From Chitinilyticum aquatile DSM 21506 (GTDB lineage: Bacteria > Pseudomonadota > Gammaproteobacteria > Burkholderiales > Chitinibacteraceae), in the NCBI RefSeq assembly GCF_000430805.1, contig NZ_AUMS01000001.1, positions 186,001 through 250,000 of the forward strand: a DNA stretch of 64,000 nucleotides, in the 5' to 3' direction. The notes beneath the pieces were generated by a model, which made no database searches, was not told the DNA's origin, and worked only from the letters and a program-made list of their open reading frames with translations. Shown here piece by piece: positions 10,090 through 19,548 of this stretch. The translations under genes and the position numbers were made by a program. Numbering within the stretch: position 1 is the stretch's first letter; every line of letters starts with the position of its first letter.

Positions 10090-11246
10090 GCAATGATCCG
10101 CAACGCGGTGGCCGCAAGGATGGCCCGCCGGAAATCGACGAGATTTTCCGTTCGTTAAGCGCCAAGGTAAACACGCTGTTTGGCGGGGGGCGCAATCCGG
10201 TGCAGCCTTCCGGTAACGGCGGTTTCGGATCCGGTAGCGCAGGTATTGTCGCGGCCGTTGTACTGGCCCTCTGGGCCGCCAGTGGCCTCTATATCGTTGA
10301 CGAACGGGAAAACGCCGTTGTTACCCAGTTCGGACGTTATGTCGATACGGTCACCTCGCCCGGCCTGCACTGGCATCTGCCCTGGCCGGTCCAGCGCAGC
10401 GAACTGGTCAACATGACCGAAATCCGCAAGGTTGAACTGGGAATGAAAGGCGCGGATGGCAACATGATGCTTACCGCGGACCAGAACGTCATTGAAGTCC
10501 AGCTCAGTGTCCAGTACACGCTGAATAATGCGCGTGACTATCTGTTCAATAACAAGTTGAAGGAAGAAGACGGCAGCGATTTGGTCAACCAGGTTGCTGA
10601 ATCGGCAATCCGCGAGGTCGTAGGGCGCAGTCAGGTTGATGCCGTGCTTAACGAGGGGCGCAGCAAGATCAGCGATGACACCAAGGATCTGATGCAGAAG
10701 CTGCTTGACCGCTACAAGTCCGGCGTAACCATTGCCCGGGTCAATATTGGTGACGTTCAGGCTCCGAAGGAAGTGCAGGAGGCCTTCAGCGATGCAGTGA
10801 AGGCCAGGCAGGATCTGAACCGGCTGATCAATGAAGGTCGGGCTTATTACAACGAAGTGGTGCCGCGCGCCAGCGGTACGGCTGCAAAATTGCTGCAGGA
10901 AGCCGAGGGTTACAAGCAGCAGGTTGTTTCGCGCGCCGAGGGTGAAGCGGATCGCTTCAACAGGATCGCTGCCGAATATGCCAAGGCACCGCAGGTTACA
11001 CGTGACCGCATGTACTACGACACGATGCAGCAGGTGCTGAAAGGCTCGACCAAGGTGCTGATTGATCAGAAGGCTGGAGGCAATCTGCTTTACCTGCCTC
11101 TGGACAAGCTCATTCAGGCGAGTGACGGTGGTGCACCCGCTTCGGTTTCCGAAGCAAAGGCGGCAGAAACGCCAGCCATCAAGCCGTCTGCCGAATCCCC
11201 GCGTGCAGCAGCGCCGCTGCGCAACGCTGAACGCGAAGGCCGTTGA
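10086..11246 (+). CDS. hflK: FtsH protease activity modulator HflK
   Basis: SPFH/prohibitin-family inner-membrane protein, 386 residues, forming with HflC the large cage around FtsH. Layout: a Gly-rich cytoplasmic N-terminus (1-48), one membrane segment (about 49-70), the band-7 domain (ERENAVVTQFGRYVDTVTSPGLHWHLPWP onward in parts), a long alpha-helical region rich in Glu/Arg, and an Ala/Pro-rich tail. Translationally coupled to hflX upstream and 12 bases from hflC. Confidence 0.95.
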   Translation: MSNDPQRGGRKDGPPEIDEIFRSLSAKVNTLFGGGRNPVQPSGNGGFGSGSAGIVAAVVLALWAASGLYIVDERENAVVTQFGRYVDTVTSPGLHWHLPWPVQRSELVNMTEIRKVELGMKGADGNMMLTADQNVIEVQLSVQYTLNNARDYLFNNKLKEEDGSDLVNQVAESAIREVVGRSQVDAVLNEGRSKISDDTKDLMQKLLDRYKSGVTIARVNIGDVQAPKEVQEAFSDAVKARQDLNRLINEGRAYYNEVVPRASGTAAKLLQEAEGYKQQVVSRAEGEADRFNRIAAEYAKAPQVTRDRMYYDTMQQVLKGSTKVLIDQKAGGNLLYLPLDKLIQASDGGAPASVSEAKAAETPAIKPSAESPRAAAPLRNAEREGR

Positions 11247-11258
11247 AAGGAATAAGCC

Positions 11259-12137
11259 ATGAATCGATTGATTACCATTGCCGCTGCGGTATTGCTCGGG
11301 CTGTTTGCTTTCTTCCTGTCATTCTTTACCGTTGACGAGAAACACAGCGCCGTTGTTTTCCAGTTTTCCGAAGCCAAGCGCATCATCCAGAAACCGGGCA
11401 TCTATTTCAAAGTGCCTTTTCTGCAGGAAGTGAAGCGCTTTGACCGTCGCATCCAGACCATTGATGAGTCAACGCCGGCGCGCATCCAGACTTCCGAAAA
11501 GATGAACGTGCTGGCCGATACCTACATCAAGTGGCAGATTGCCGATGTGGAGAAGTATTACAAGGCGGTCGGTCTGAACGAACTCAAGGCAACCGAACGC
11601 TTGCGTTCTACCGTCAACAAGATGCTGCGCGACGAATTCGGCAAGCGCACAGTCCAGGACGTCATCACCGGAAAACGCGATGAAGTCATGCGCGAGTTGC
11701 GCAAGGTGGCTGATGCCGATGCGGAAGCCATTGGCGTGCGCATTGTCGATGTTCGCCTCAAGCGTGTCGAGCTTGAAACAGCCACACTGAATTCGGTCTA
11801 TGAGCGCATGCGTTCCGAGCGCAAGACTGAAGCAAACAAATTGCGCTCGGAAGGCGCGGCTCAGGCCGACAAGATCCGCGGTGATGCCGACAAGCAGAAG
11901 GAAATTGTTCTCGCCGATGCCTACAACAAGGCGCAAAGCATGATGGGTGAGGGTGACGCCAAGGCTGCGGCAATCTATGCCGCCGCCTATGGCAAGAATC
12001 CGGAGTTCTATGCCTTTTACAAGAGCATGGATGCCTACAAGGAAAGCTTCGGCAAGAAGAGCGATGTGATGGTGCTTGATCCCAGCTCCGAATTCTTCAA
12101 GTACATGAAGAACCCGCGCGCGGGAGGCGCCAAGTGA
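11259..12137 (+). CDS. hflC: Protease modulator HflC
   Basis: 292-residue partner of HflK in the FtsH-HflKC complex. It begins with a membrane segment (TIAAAVLLGLFAFFLSFFTV) and continues with a band-7 domain, the coiled region containing AEGxA-like repeats (RSEGAAQADKIRGDADKQ), and the conserved end FFKYMKNP. The ribosome site AAAGGA precedes the ATG. The stop overlaps the GTG start of the next small gene. Confidence 0.96.
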   Translation: MNRLITIAAAVLLGLFAFFLSFFTVDEKHSAVVFQFSEAKRIIQKPGIYFKVPFLQEVKRFDRRIQTIDESTPARIQTSEKMNVLADTYIKWQIADVEKYYKAVGLNELKATERLRSTVNKMLRDEFGKRTVQDVITGKRDEVMRELRKVADADAEAIGVRIVDVRLKRVELETATLNSVYERMRSERKTEANKLRSEGAAQADKIRGDADKQKEIVLADAYNKAQSMMGEGDAKAAAIYAAAYGKNPEFYAFYKSMDAYKESFGKKSDVMVLDPSSEFFKYMKNPRAGGAK

Positions 12138-12319
12138 TCGACTCCGCCTGGATGGCGCTGGGGCTGATGCTGGTGTTCGAAGGGATGATGCCCTTCGCGA
12201 TGCCGGCGCTCTGGCGCAATGCCATGCTCAATCTGGCCGCGCTGCCCGATCGCCAGATCCGGCTGATCGGTCTGGGTGGGCTGCTGGCAGGCTGCGCCGT
12301 GGTCATGCTCGCTGCTTGA
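12134..12319 (+). CDS. DUF2065 family small membrane protein
   Basis: 61-residue protein with two membrane-spanning stretches (about residues 4-22 and 43-60) joined by a short loop containing LPDRQIRLIG, which matches the DUF2065 (YjeT-like) family. Function unknown; the family commonly follows hflC. The start is GTG, chosen because GGGAGG lies 9 bases upstream and because it overlaps the hflC stop. Confidence 0.85.
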   Translation: MIDSAWMALGLMLVFEGMMPFAMPALWRNAMLNLAALPDRQIRLIGLGGLLAGCAVVMLAA

Positions 12320-12336
12320 CGATAAAATGATGTTTT

Positions 12337-12364
12337 GCCCGCGCCATGTCGTGCGCGGGCCTTA
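12337..12364 (+). terminator. Weak hairpin terminator after the DUF2065 gene
   Basis: GCCCGCGC at 12337-12344 pairs with GTGCGCGGGC at 12351-12360, followed by CTTATTGT. The T-tract is poor, so read-through into hisZ is likely. Confidence 0.45.
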
Positions 12365-12382
12365 TTGTGTGTGTCCGAGACA

Positions 12383-13534
12383 ATGCGAAACTGGATTCTT
12401 CCCGAGTATATTTCCGACGTTCTTCCTTCCGAAGCACGTCAAATCGAGGCCATGCGCCGCAATTTGCTGGATCTTTTCGCACGCTACGGCTACGAACTGG
12501 TGCAGCCGCCGCTGGTCGAGTACGTTGAATCCCTGTTCACGCAGGATGACCGGGCACTGGACCTGAAAACCTTCAAGCTGGTGGATGAACTGACTGGCCG
12601 CCAGATGGGCTTGCGCGCCGATATCACGCCGCAGGTAGCACGGATCGATGCCCATCTGCTCAATCGCCAAGGCGTTGCCCGGCTGTGCTATGCCGGTTCG
12701 GTGGTAACCACCCGCCCCGACGGCATTCTGGCCACGCGCGAGCCGCGCCAGATTGGAGCCGAGATTTATGGTGTTGCCGGCATTGCTGCCGATGTCGAAA
12801 TTGTCGAGCTGATGGTAGAAAGCCTCTCGCTGGCTGGTGTTACCGATCTGCGTCTTGAAATCGGTCATCTGGGCCTCTTCAACGCACTGGCCGATGCCGC
12901 CGGCCTGCGTGGCGAGTTGCGGGAGCAGGTTTTCGTGGCCCTGCAGCAGAAAGATTCGCCGGGCTTGCGCGAGCTGACGGCAGATCTTTCCGCTGAAGCT
13001 GCTGCCGGCCTGCTGGCTCTGGCCAGCTGCTATGGCGATGGCGGCGTTATGGCTGAAGCACGTGCAGCGCTGCCGGCGCTGCCGGCGGTGACCGCTGCGC
13101 TTGATACACTGGAGTCGCTGCAGCAGGCACTGGCAGTGCGCGGCATCGAGATCGGTTTCGACCTCTCCGAACTGCACAGCAGCTATTACCATACCGGCCT
13201 TGTTTTCAATGCCTACACACCGGGTTTTGCCAATGCGGTGGCCCGTGGCGGCCGCTACGACTCGGTAGGCGAGAAATTCGGCCGCTCGCGTCCTGCCACC
13301 GGCTTCAGCCTTGATGTGCGCGCGCTCACGCAACTGCCATTTCCCTCGGTCAAGCCCGGTATTCTTGCTCCTGCCGGTGATGCGCCGGAACTCGTCGCTG
13401 CGATTCGCGCGCTGCGCCAGCAGGGCGAAACGGTCATTGTCGATCTGGGGGTGCAGGCGGACGAAGTGGCGTACGACCGCAAGCTGCAGCAGGCGGGAGA
13501 CCAGTGGCAGGTGATTTCGCTGACTATGGGTTAG
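12383..13534 (+). CDS. hisZ: ATP phosphoribosyltransferase regulatory subunit HisZ
   Basis: Paralogue of histidyl-tRNA synthetase that lacks the anticodon-binding domain and serves as the regulatory subunit of short-form HisG in histidine synthesis. Visible: the class II fold, MRNWILPEYISDVLPSEARQ start, RLCYAGSVVTTRPDG, and the altered GGRYDSVGEKFGRSRPATGFSLD loop. An upstream in-frame TTG exists, but it lies inside the preceding hairpin; ATG at 12383 gives the family's usual 383 residues. It is followed by purA, a regular betaproteobacterial pairing. No other his gene except hisS is in the window. Confidence 0.94.
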   Translation: MRNWILPEYISDVLPSEARQIEAMRRNLLDLFARYGYELVQPPLVEYVESLFTQDDRALDLKTFKLVDELTGRQMGLRADITPQVARIDAHLLNRQGVARLCYAGSVVTTRPDGILATREPRQIGAEIYGVAGIAADVEIVELMVESLSLAGVTDLRLEIGHLGLFNALADAAGLRGELREQVFVALQQKDSPGLRELTADLSAEAAAGLLALASCYGDGGVMAEARAALPALPAVTAALDTLESLQQALAVRGIEIGFDLSELHSSYYHTGLVFNAYTPGFANAVARGGRYDSVGEKFGRSRPATGFSLDVRALTQLPFPSVKPGILAPAGDAPELVAAIRALRQQGETVIVDLGVQADEVAYDRKLQQAGDQWQVISLTMG

Positions 13535-13571
13535 CGGAAAACCCTAACAGCAGGTATGATTGCGTTTTTAC

Positions 13572-13612
13572 GGCACGGGAACGCCTTTGATGAGCGTTCC
13601 CGTGCCTTGTCT
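13572..13612 (+). terminator. Hairpin terminator between hisZ and purA
   Basis: A perfect 13-bp stem (13572-13584 with 13594-13606) and 9-base loop are followed by TTGTCTTGT. The stem is strong and the T-tract broken. It sits 38 bases after hisZ and 55 bases before purA, so it may attenuate rather than fully stop transcription. Confidence 0.65.
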
Positions 13613-13661
13613 TGTGTAGTGCAAAGAATCAATTGCAACTGAAACGGCATCGAGGTTTTGA

Positions 13662-14957
<1,296 letters not shown>

Positions 14958-14975
14958 TCAGCCCTGGAGTGAGCA

Positions 14976-15005
14976 ACAAAAAACCCGCCTTGGCGGGTTT
15001 TTTGT
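14976..15005. terminator. Bidirectional terminator between purA and mscL
   Basis: A perfect 14-bp inverted repeat centred on AACCCGCC-TT-GGCGGGTT, with an A-run on the left and a T-run on the right. It can stop purA on the + strand and, after the adjacent palindromic repeat, mscL on the minus strand. Confidence 0.9.
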
Positions 15006-15030
15006 TGTCCGGAATAAATGCTATTTTGGC

Positions 15031-15079
15031 GGGTATGTGGCTGCAGCGTTTTCAAATGAATGGCTGCATGGCCATACCC
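15031..15079. repeat. 49-bp palindromic repeat, copy 1 (mscL 3' end)
   Basis: Starts GGGTATG and ends CATACCC, with an inner pair TGCAGC/GCTGCA. Its right end directly touches the mscL stop codon at 15080. Member of the dispersed family described in the findings. Confidence 0.85.
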
Positions 15080-15505
15080 TTACTTTTTCAGCAGGTCGCG
15101 AATTTCGCGCAGCAGTTCGATGTCTTCCGGAGTGGCAACTGGCGCTTCCGGTGCCGGCGCTTCTTCGCGCTTGAGTTTGTTCATCGCCTTGACGACCAGA
15201 AATATGGCAAAGGCCACGATGATGAAGCTGATCAGCGTGTTGATGAACATGCCGATGTTCATGGTAACCGCGCCGGCGTCCTGTGCAGCTTTCAATGTGG
15301 CGTAGGGGCCGGCGACCTTGCCCTCCGCGAGCGTGACGAACAGATTGGCAAAATCCACCTTGCCGATGATGAAGCCCAGCGGCGGCATGATCACGTCTTT
15401 CACCAGAGAGTCGACAATCTTGCCGAATGCCGCGCCGATCACGACACCGACGGCCAGATCGATCACATTGCCACGCATGGCGAATTCGCGAAATTCCTTG
15501 AACAT
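15080..15505 (-). CDS. mscL: Large-conductance mechanosensitive channel MscL
   Basis: Pentameric inner-membrane channel that opens under hypo-osmotic shock. 141 residues, with the diagnostic N-terminus [20 protein letters not shown], the first membrane helix through [12 protein letters not shown], periplasmic loop, second helix ([20 protein letters not shown]) and the charged C-terminal bundle ending [11 protein letters not shown]. The frame continues upstream, but the start is fixed by family alignment and by GGAG about 9 bases before the ATG. Confidence 0.96.
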   Translation of the reverse strand: MFKEFREFAMRGNVIDLAVGVVIGAAFGKIVDSLVKDVIMPPLGFIIGKVDFANLFVTLAEGKVAGPYATLKAAQDAGAVTMNIGMFINTLISFIIVAFAIFLVVKAMNKLKREEAPAPEAPVATPEDIELLREIRDLLKK

Positions 15506-15648
15506 CCTGTAAATCTCCTGCAAATGGATAAAACAGTGCTGGGAAGTGCTGCTGCCAGCGTTTATAAAGCCCAAGTACACCAGCATTGCCGCTGCTTGGC
15601 AAGCAATGCCAGTTGCAGCTTCTTTCTCCACCGGACCCGGAGCTCCCC

Positions 15649-16158
15649 ATGACCCTGACGCATTACAAAGTGATCGCCACGAGTTGCCACCGCATGCTCG
15701 GCAATCTGGCCGCCATTCTCGACAAGGCCGAGGCATGGGCTGTCGAGCGCAAGATCGATCCGCAGGTGCTGCTGCAAAGCCGGCTGGCACCCGATATGTA
15801 CCCGCTGCTGCGCCAGGTGCAGATTGCGTCGGACGTGAGCAAGGGCGCGCTGGCGCGCCTGTCCGGGCAGACGGCGCCGAGCTTTGCCGATGATGAAAAA
15901 ACGTTTCCCGAGCTGCAGGAACGCATCCGCCGCACGCAGGCCTATCTGGAAAGTTTCCGCCCGGACGATCTGGCAGAGGTCGGCCAGAAATCGATCACGC
16001 TGCCCTGGCTGCCCGATCAGCCCCTGCAGGGAGATTTCTACCTGCTGCACTTCGCGCTTCCCAACCTGTACTTCCACGTGAGCATGGCTTACGCCATCCT
16101 GCGTCACAACGGCGTGCCACTGGGCAAGGGCGATTTTCTGGGTGACCTTAATCATTGA
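15649..16158 (+). CDS. DUF1993 family protein
   Basis: 169-residue cytoplasmic protein matching DUF1993 (DinB-like four-helix fold). Family-typical segments are [35 protein letters not shown] and the end [31 protein letters not shown]. Molecular function unknown. Start chosen at MTLTHYK, with GGAG about 6 bases upstream. Monocistronic, convergent with lolD. Its stop is directly followed by a 49-bp palindromic repeat. Confidence 0.85.
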   Translation: MTLTHYKVIATSCHRMLGNLAAILDKAEAWAVERKIDPQVLLQSRLAPDMYPLLRQVQIASDVSKGALARLSGQTAPSFADDEKTFPELQERIRRTQAYLESFRPDDLAEVGQKSITLPWLPDQPLQGDFYLLHFALPNLYFHVSMAYAILRHNGVPLGKGDFLGDLNH

Positions 16159-16207
16159 GGGTATATGCCCATGGCCATTTCTGGTGAATGGCTATGGGTG
16201 CATACGT
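16159..16207. repeat. 49-bp palindromic repeat, copy 2 (DUF1993 3' end)
   Basis: Starts GGGTATATG directly after the DUF1993 stop (16156-16158). The inner arms CCCATGGCCATT and AATGGCTATGGG pair, and the right end is GCATACGT rather than ATACCC. Confidence 0.85.
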
Positions 16208-16249
16208 GTACAAGTATGATCTGCGGCCAAGCCGCTGCCTGACCGTGCT

Positions 16250-16963
16250 CTAGTTTTCGAGCCGGCCGTGGGTCAGCTTCAGCGTCCGGTCACAGCGTGC
16301 GGCGAGTTCGTTATCGTGCGTGACGATCACGATGCCGCTGCCGAGATCGCGCGCCAGGTCGAGCATCAGGGCAAAGACGCTATCGGCCGTGTCGCGGTCG
16401 AGGTTGCCGGTGGGCTCGTCGGCCAGCACGCAGGCCGGCTGTGTGACCAGTGCGCGGGCAATGGCCGCGCGCTGGCGCTCGCCACCGGACAGCTCGCCCG
16501 GCTTGTGGTGCGTGCGTGACGCCAGCCCCACTTTTTCCAGCATCGCTTCGGCCTGCTCGAGCGCCGCTTTGCGCGGCATGCGGCGGATGAAGAGCGGCAT
16601 CGCCACATTTTCCGCAGCGGTAAATTCGGGCAGCAGGTGATGGAACTGGTAAACGAAGCCGAGGTGGCGGTTGCGCAGATCGCCACGGCGTCGGCTATCG
16701 AGCGCAAACGGATTTTGCCCGAGCAGGCTGACGCTGCCGGCATCGGGCTGGTCAAGTGCACCCAGGCAGTGCAGCAGGGTGGATTTGCCCGAGCCGGAAG
16801 CACCGACAATCGCCACGATCTCGCCGCGCTGCAGGCTGAAATCGACATCGTGCAGAACGGGCGTGGCCAGCTTGCCGCTCTGGTAGGTTCTGCCCAGTCC
16901 CTGCGCACTCAGAATGAGTTCGCCAGAAGGCTGTTCGCTTGTGTGGAGGGCGGAATTATTCAT
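16250..16963 (-). CDS. lolD: Lipoprotein-releasing ABC transporter ATP-binding protein LolD
   Basis: ATPase of the Lol system that extracts outer-membrane lipoproteins from the inner membrane and passes them to LolA. 237 residues with Walker A (GASGSGKST), Q-loop, signature LSGGERQR and Walker B ([11 protein letters not shown]). The DEPTGNLD and the overlap of 8 bases with the downstream end of the lolC-type permease gene fix the call to LolD rather than another MacB-type ATPase. Confidence 0.95.
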   Translation of the reverse strand: MNNSALHTSEQPSGELILSAQGLGRTYQSGKLATPVLHDVDFSLQRGEIVAIVGASGSGKSTLLHCLGALDQPDAGSVSLLGQNPFALDSRRRGDLRNRHLGFVYQFHHLLPEFTAAENVAMPLFIRRMPRKAALEQAEAMLEKVGLASRTHHKPGELSGGERQRAAIARALVTQPACVLADEPTGNLDRDTADSVFALMLDLARDLGSGIVIVTHDNELAARCDRTLKLTHGRLEN

Positions 16964-18191
16964 AGCGCAGTGCCTCGGCCGGATTGATGCGCGCGGCGCG
17001 CCAGCTCGGGTAAACGGTAGCCAGCAGTGCCAGCAGCAGGGAAATGATCGCGATGCTCACGACATCGCCCGGAATTACGCGCGAGGGCAGCTCGGTAATC
17101 AGGTAGACATCGGCCGAGAGGATGCGGGCACCAATCAGGCGTTCGATCTGCGGCACGATGACGCCGATGTTTTTCGCCACCAGTACGCCACCGATTACGC
17201 CGGCGGCTGTGCCGACAAAGCCCGAAATCGCGCCCTGGATCATGAAAATGCGCAGGATGCTGCCGGGCGATGCGCCCAGTGTGCGCAGGATGGCAATATC
17301 GGCCTGCTTGTCGGTCACCAGCATGACCAGTGTGGAAACCAGATTGAAGGCAGCAACGGCGACGATCAGCGTCAGGATGATGAACATCATGCGCTTTTCG
17401 ATTTCGACCGCACGGAAGTAGGTGGGGTTTTCGTGCGTCCAGTCATTCACATAGAGATTGGGCAGCTCGACGTTGATTTTCGGTGCCAGCTGGCGTGCCA
17501 GCATGATGTCGGACAGTTTGACGTGCACGCCGCTGACCGCGTCGCCCATGCGGAACAGGCGCTGCGCATCCTGGATGTTGAGCAGCGCCAGCCCGGCGTC
17601 GTAGGGATAGTAATCAGCCTTGAATACGCCAACCACCTTGAACTGCTTGAGGCGCGGAATCATGCCTGCCGGCGTAACCTGGCCCTGCGGTGTGATCAGC
17701 GTGACCTTGTCGCCCAGATTCACGCCCAGCTCGCGCGCCATTTCCCAGCCCAGCACGATGTTGAATTCGCCGGCTTTCAAGTCATCAAGTTTGCCGATCT
17801 CCATTTTCTGCGGAATCTCGCTCACTGCCGCTTCATGCTGCGGATCGACACCGCGCACCAGCGTACCCTTGACCTGCTCGCCGCTGGTCAGCAGGCCCTG
17901 GCCCAGCACGAAGGGTGCGCTGCCCAGTACCTGATCATGCCGGCTGGCGATGTCGGCGGCGTGTTCCCAGTCATACAGCTGGCCATCCGGTGCGGCAATC
18001 GTCATGTGGGCGGTCATGCCGAGGATGCGGTTGCGCACTTCCTCCTGAAAGCCGTTCATGACCGAGAGCACGATGATCAGCGCGGCGACGCCAAGCGCGA
18101 TGCCGAGAATGGATACCAGCGAAATGAAGGAGATGAAGCCGTTGCGGCGTTTGGCGCGCGTATAGCGCAGGCCGAGGAGGAGTTCGAACAT
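16956..18191 (-). CDS. lolC: Lipoprotein-releasing ABC transporter permease (LolC/LolE type)
   Basis: 411-residue inner-membrane permease. The N-terminus [24 protein letters not shown] and first helix ([19 protein letters not shown]) are classic for LolC/LolE. A large periplasmic MacB-like domain follows and then the C-terminal FtsX domain with three helices. Only one permease gene is present, so it may form a homodimer (LolF-type) instead of the LolC-LolE pair of E. coli; sequence alone does not separate these. First gene of the lolCD operon. Confidence 0.93.
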   Translation of the reverse strand: MFELLLGLRYTRAKRRNGFISFISLVSILGIALGVAALIIVLSVMNGFQEEVRNRILGMTAHMTIAAPDGQLYDWEHAADIASRHDQVLGSAPFVLGQGLLTSGEQVKGTLVRGVDPQHEAAVSEIPQKMEIGKLDDLKAGEFNIVLGWEMARELGVNLGDKVTLITPQGQVTPAGMIPRLKQFKVVGVFKADYYPYDAGLALLNIQDAQRLFRMGDAVSGVHVKLSDIMLARQLAPKINVELPNLYVNDWTHENPTYFRAVEIEKRMMFIILTLIVAVAAFNLVSTLVMLVTDKQADIAILRTLGASPGSILRIFMIQGAISGFVGTAAGVIGGVLVAKNIGVIVPQIERLIGARILSADVYLITELPSRVIPGDVVSIAIISLLLALLATVYPSWRAARINPAEALRYE

Positions 18192-18300
18192 GGCAGAGTC
18201 GGTTTTACTTGCGGCCGGATTGGATCGCGAGCGCGCAGTTTACCATTGTGCAGCGCAGGAAAGGCCGACATTTGCACACTGGCATGTGCCAGCGCGGCTC

Positions 18301-18567
18301 AGAACCTGTTCATGATCTTTTCACGTCAGCGCCGGCCCGTAAAACGGTCAGGCACACGGCGTACGACGCAGCCAATAACGCGTTATTGGCAAGGAGTGCA
18401 ACACAGTGAATGACCGTTTTACGGGCCGGCCCTTCGGGTTCATGGCCTTGCCGACAGATCACCGCGTTACGTGCCGCTTGTGGTGCTTGCACCACGGCGC
18501 GACCCGCGCCTTGTGCTTTGCCGGCACCGCCATGAACGCTGGCGCGAAAAGATCATGAACAGGTTCT
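18301..18567. mobile_element. MITE-like non-coding element with 22-bp terminal inverted repeats
   Basis: The first 22 bases (AGAACCTGTTCATGATC...) are repeated exactly as reverse complement at 18546-18567. Inside are nested palindromes: a perfect 20-bp pair (18331-18350 with 18411-18430) enclosing a perfect 20-bp palindrome (18371-18390, GCCAATAACG and its complement), a 16-base imperfect pair (18438-18453 with 18522-18537), and GTGGTG-CTTG-CACCAC (18480-18495). No coding frame of note and no clear target duplication. It fills the lolC-parA gap (both minus-strand genes) and its last base completes the parA stop codon. Confidence 0.75.
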
Positions 18568-19367
18568 CAGAGGCTGAGCAGCGACTGCTCGCGGCTGGAC
18601 GGCGTGGCGTGCATCAGGCCCTGCTCGACCAGCTCGTCGAGCAGGAAGGCGAAATCGGTGCCGCCGCTGCCATTGGGCGTCGAGGTGAAAACGTCGGTGC
18701 CGGCGCCGATGGCCTCGATGATGTCGATGTTCTCGTGAATGCGCGTCTGCAGCACTTCGCCGGGGTAGTGGCGATTGAGCTGCTGCAGGATTTTCTGCGA
18801 GGTGGGCGAATTGGTCTGGTAGCGGTTCAGCAGATAGCGACGCGGCACGCGCGGCTGGAATTTCTCGAGACCGGCCAGCGTATTGTCGAGCAGGTGCGCG
18901 CCGTTGAGTGCCAGATATTCGGCAGCAACAGGAATCAGCACCATGTCGGCGGCGAGCAGTGCGGAAAAGGCCAGCACCCCCAGCATCGGGCTGCAGTCGA
19001 TGATGATGGGAATGTCGCTGCCGGCCAGCATTTCGGCTTCCAGTGCCAGCTTGAGGCGCCAGAGGTTGTCGCGATGCCGGCTGACCTGTGCGTCGATGCG
19101 CGAGAGCTCAATGTGCGAGGGGATGAAGTGGACATGGCGATCCAGCGGCCGGGCCAGATCAAGCAGCTGCGTGGTGCCCTGGTAAAAGGTGTAGATCGAT
19201 TCGCTGACCTTGGTCTGCGGGCGCCATACCGAGGTCAGGTGCGCTTGCGGGTCCAGATCGATGACGATGGTTTCCACGCCATTGCGCGCCAGTGCTGCAG
19301 CCAGATGCACCGTTACGGTGGTTTTTCCCACCCCGCCTTTCTGGTTGAATACGGCAATGACGCTCAT
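18567..19367 (-). CDS. ParA/Soj-family ATPase, orphan (no ParB partner seen)
   Basis: 266-residue P-loop ATPase of the ParA/MinD class, with a deviant Walker A (FNQKGGVGKTT) at residue 8, Walker A' (VIDLDPQAHLT) and the Walker B-like IIIDCSPMLGVL. ParA proteins position cargo such as DNA, chemoreceptor arrays or carboxysomes using the nucleoid. No parB-like gene or parS site is adjacent, so the cargo is unknown. Start chosen at MSVIAVFNQKGG, with GGAG about 9 bases upstream. The final base of the TGA stop is supplied by the MITE-like element. Confidence 0.85.
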   Translation of the reverse strand: MSVIAVFNQKGGVGKTTVTVHLAAALARNGVETIVIDLDPQAHLTSVWRPQTKVSESIYTFYQGTTQLLDLARPLDRHVHFIPSHIELSRIDAQVSRHRDNLWRLKLALEAEMLAGSDIPIIIDCSPMLGVLAFSALLAADMVLIPVAAEYLALNGAHLLDNTLAGLEKFQPRVPRRYLLNRYQTNSPTSQKILQQLNRHYPGEVLQTRIHENIDIIEAIGAGTDVFTSTPNGSGGTDFAFLLDELVEQGLMHATPSSREQSLLSL

Positions 19368-19548
19368 GAGCCGGCTCCGCAAAACGTGAAAGTGCAACCT
19401 TAGAGCAAACCGGCCCTGCCGACTAGTCCCGGCGCTGGCTGGCGTGGCAAGTGTGCATCGCTGCGCGGCATGTCCCGGATTGAATGCTTTTGGGGGGGCA
19501 AAGCCTGGGCTACAATCCCGCCTCTTTTGCATACACATCAGGATTGCC

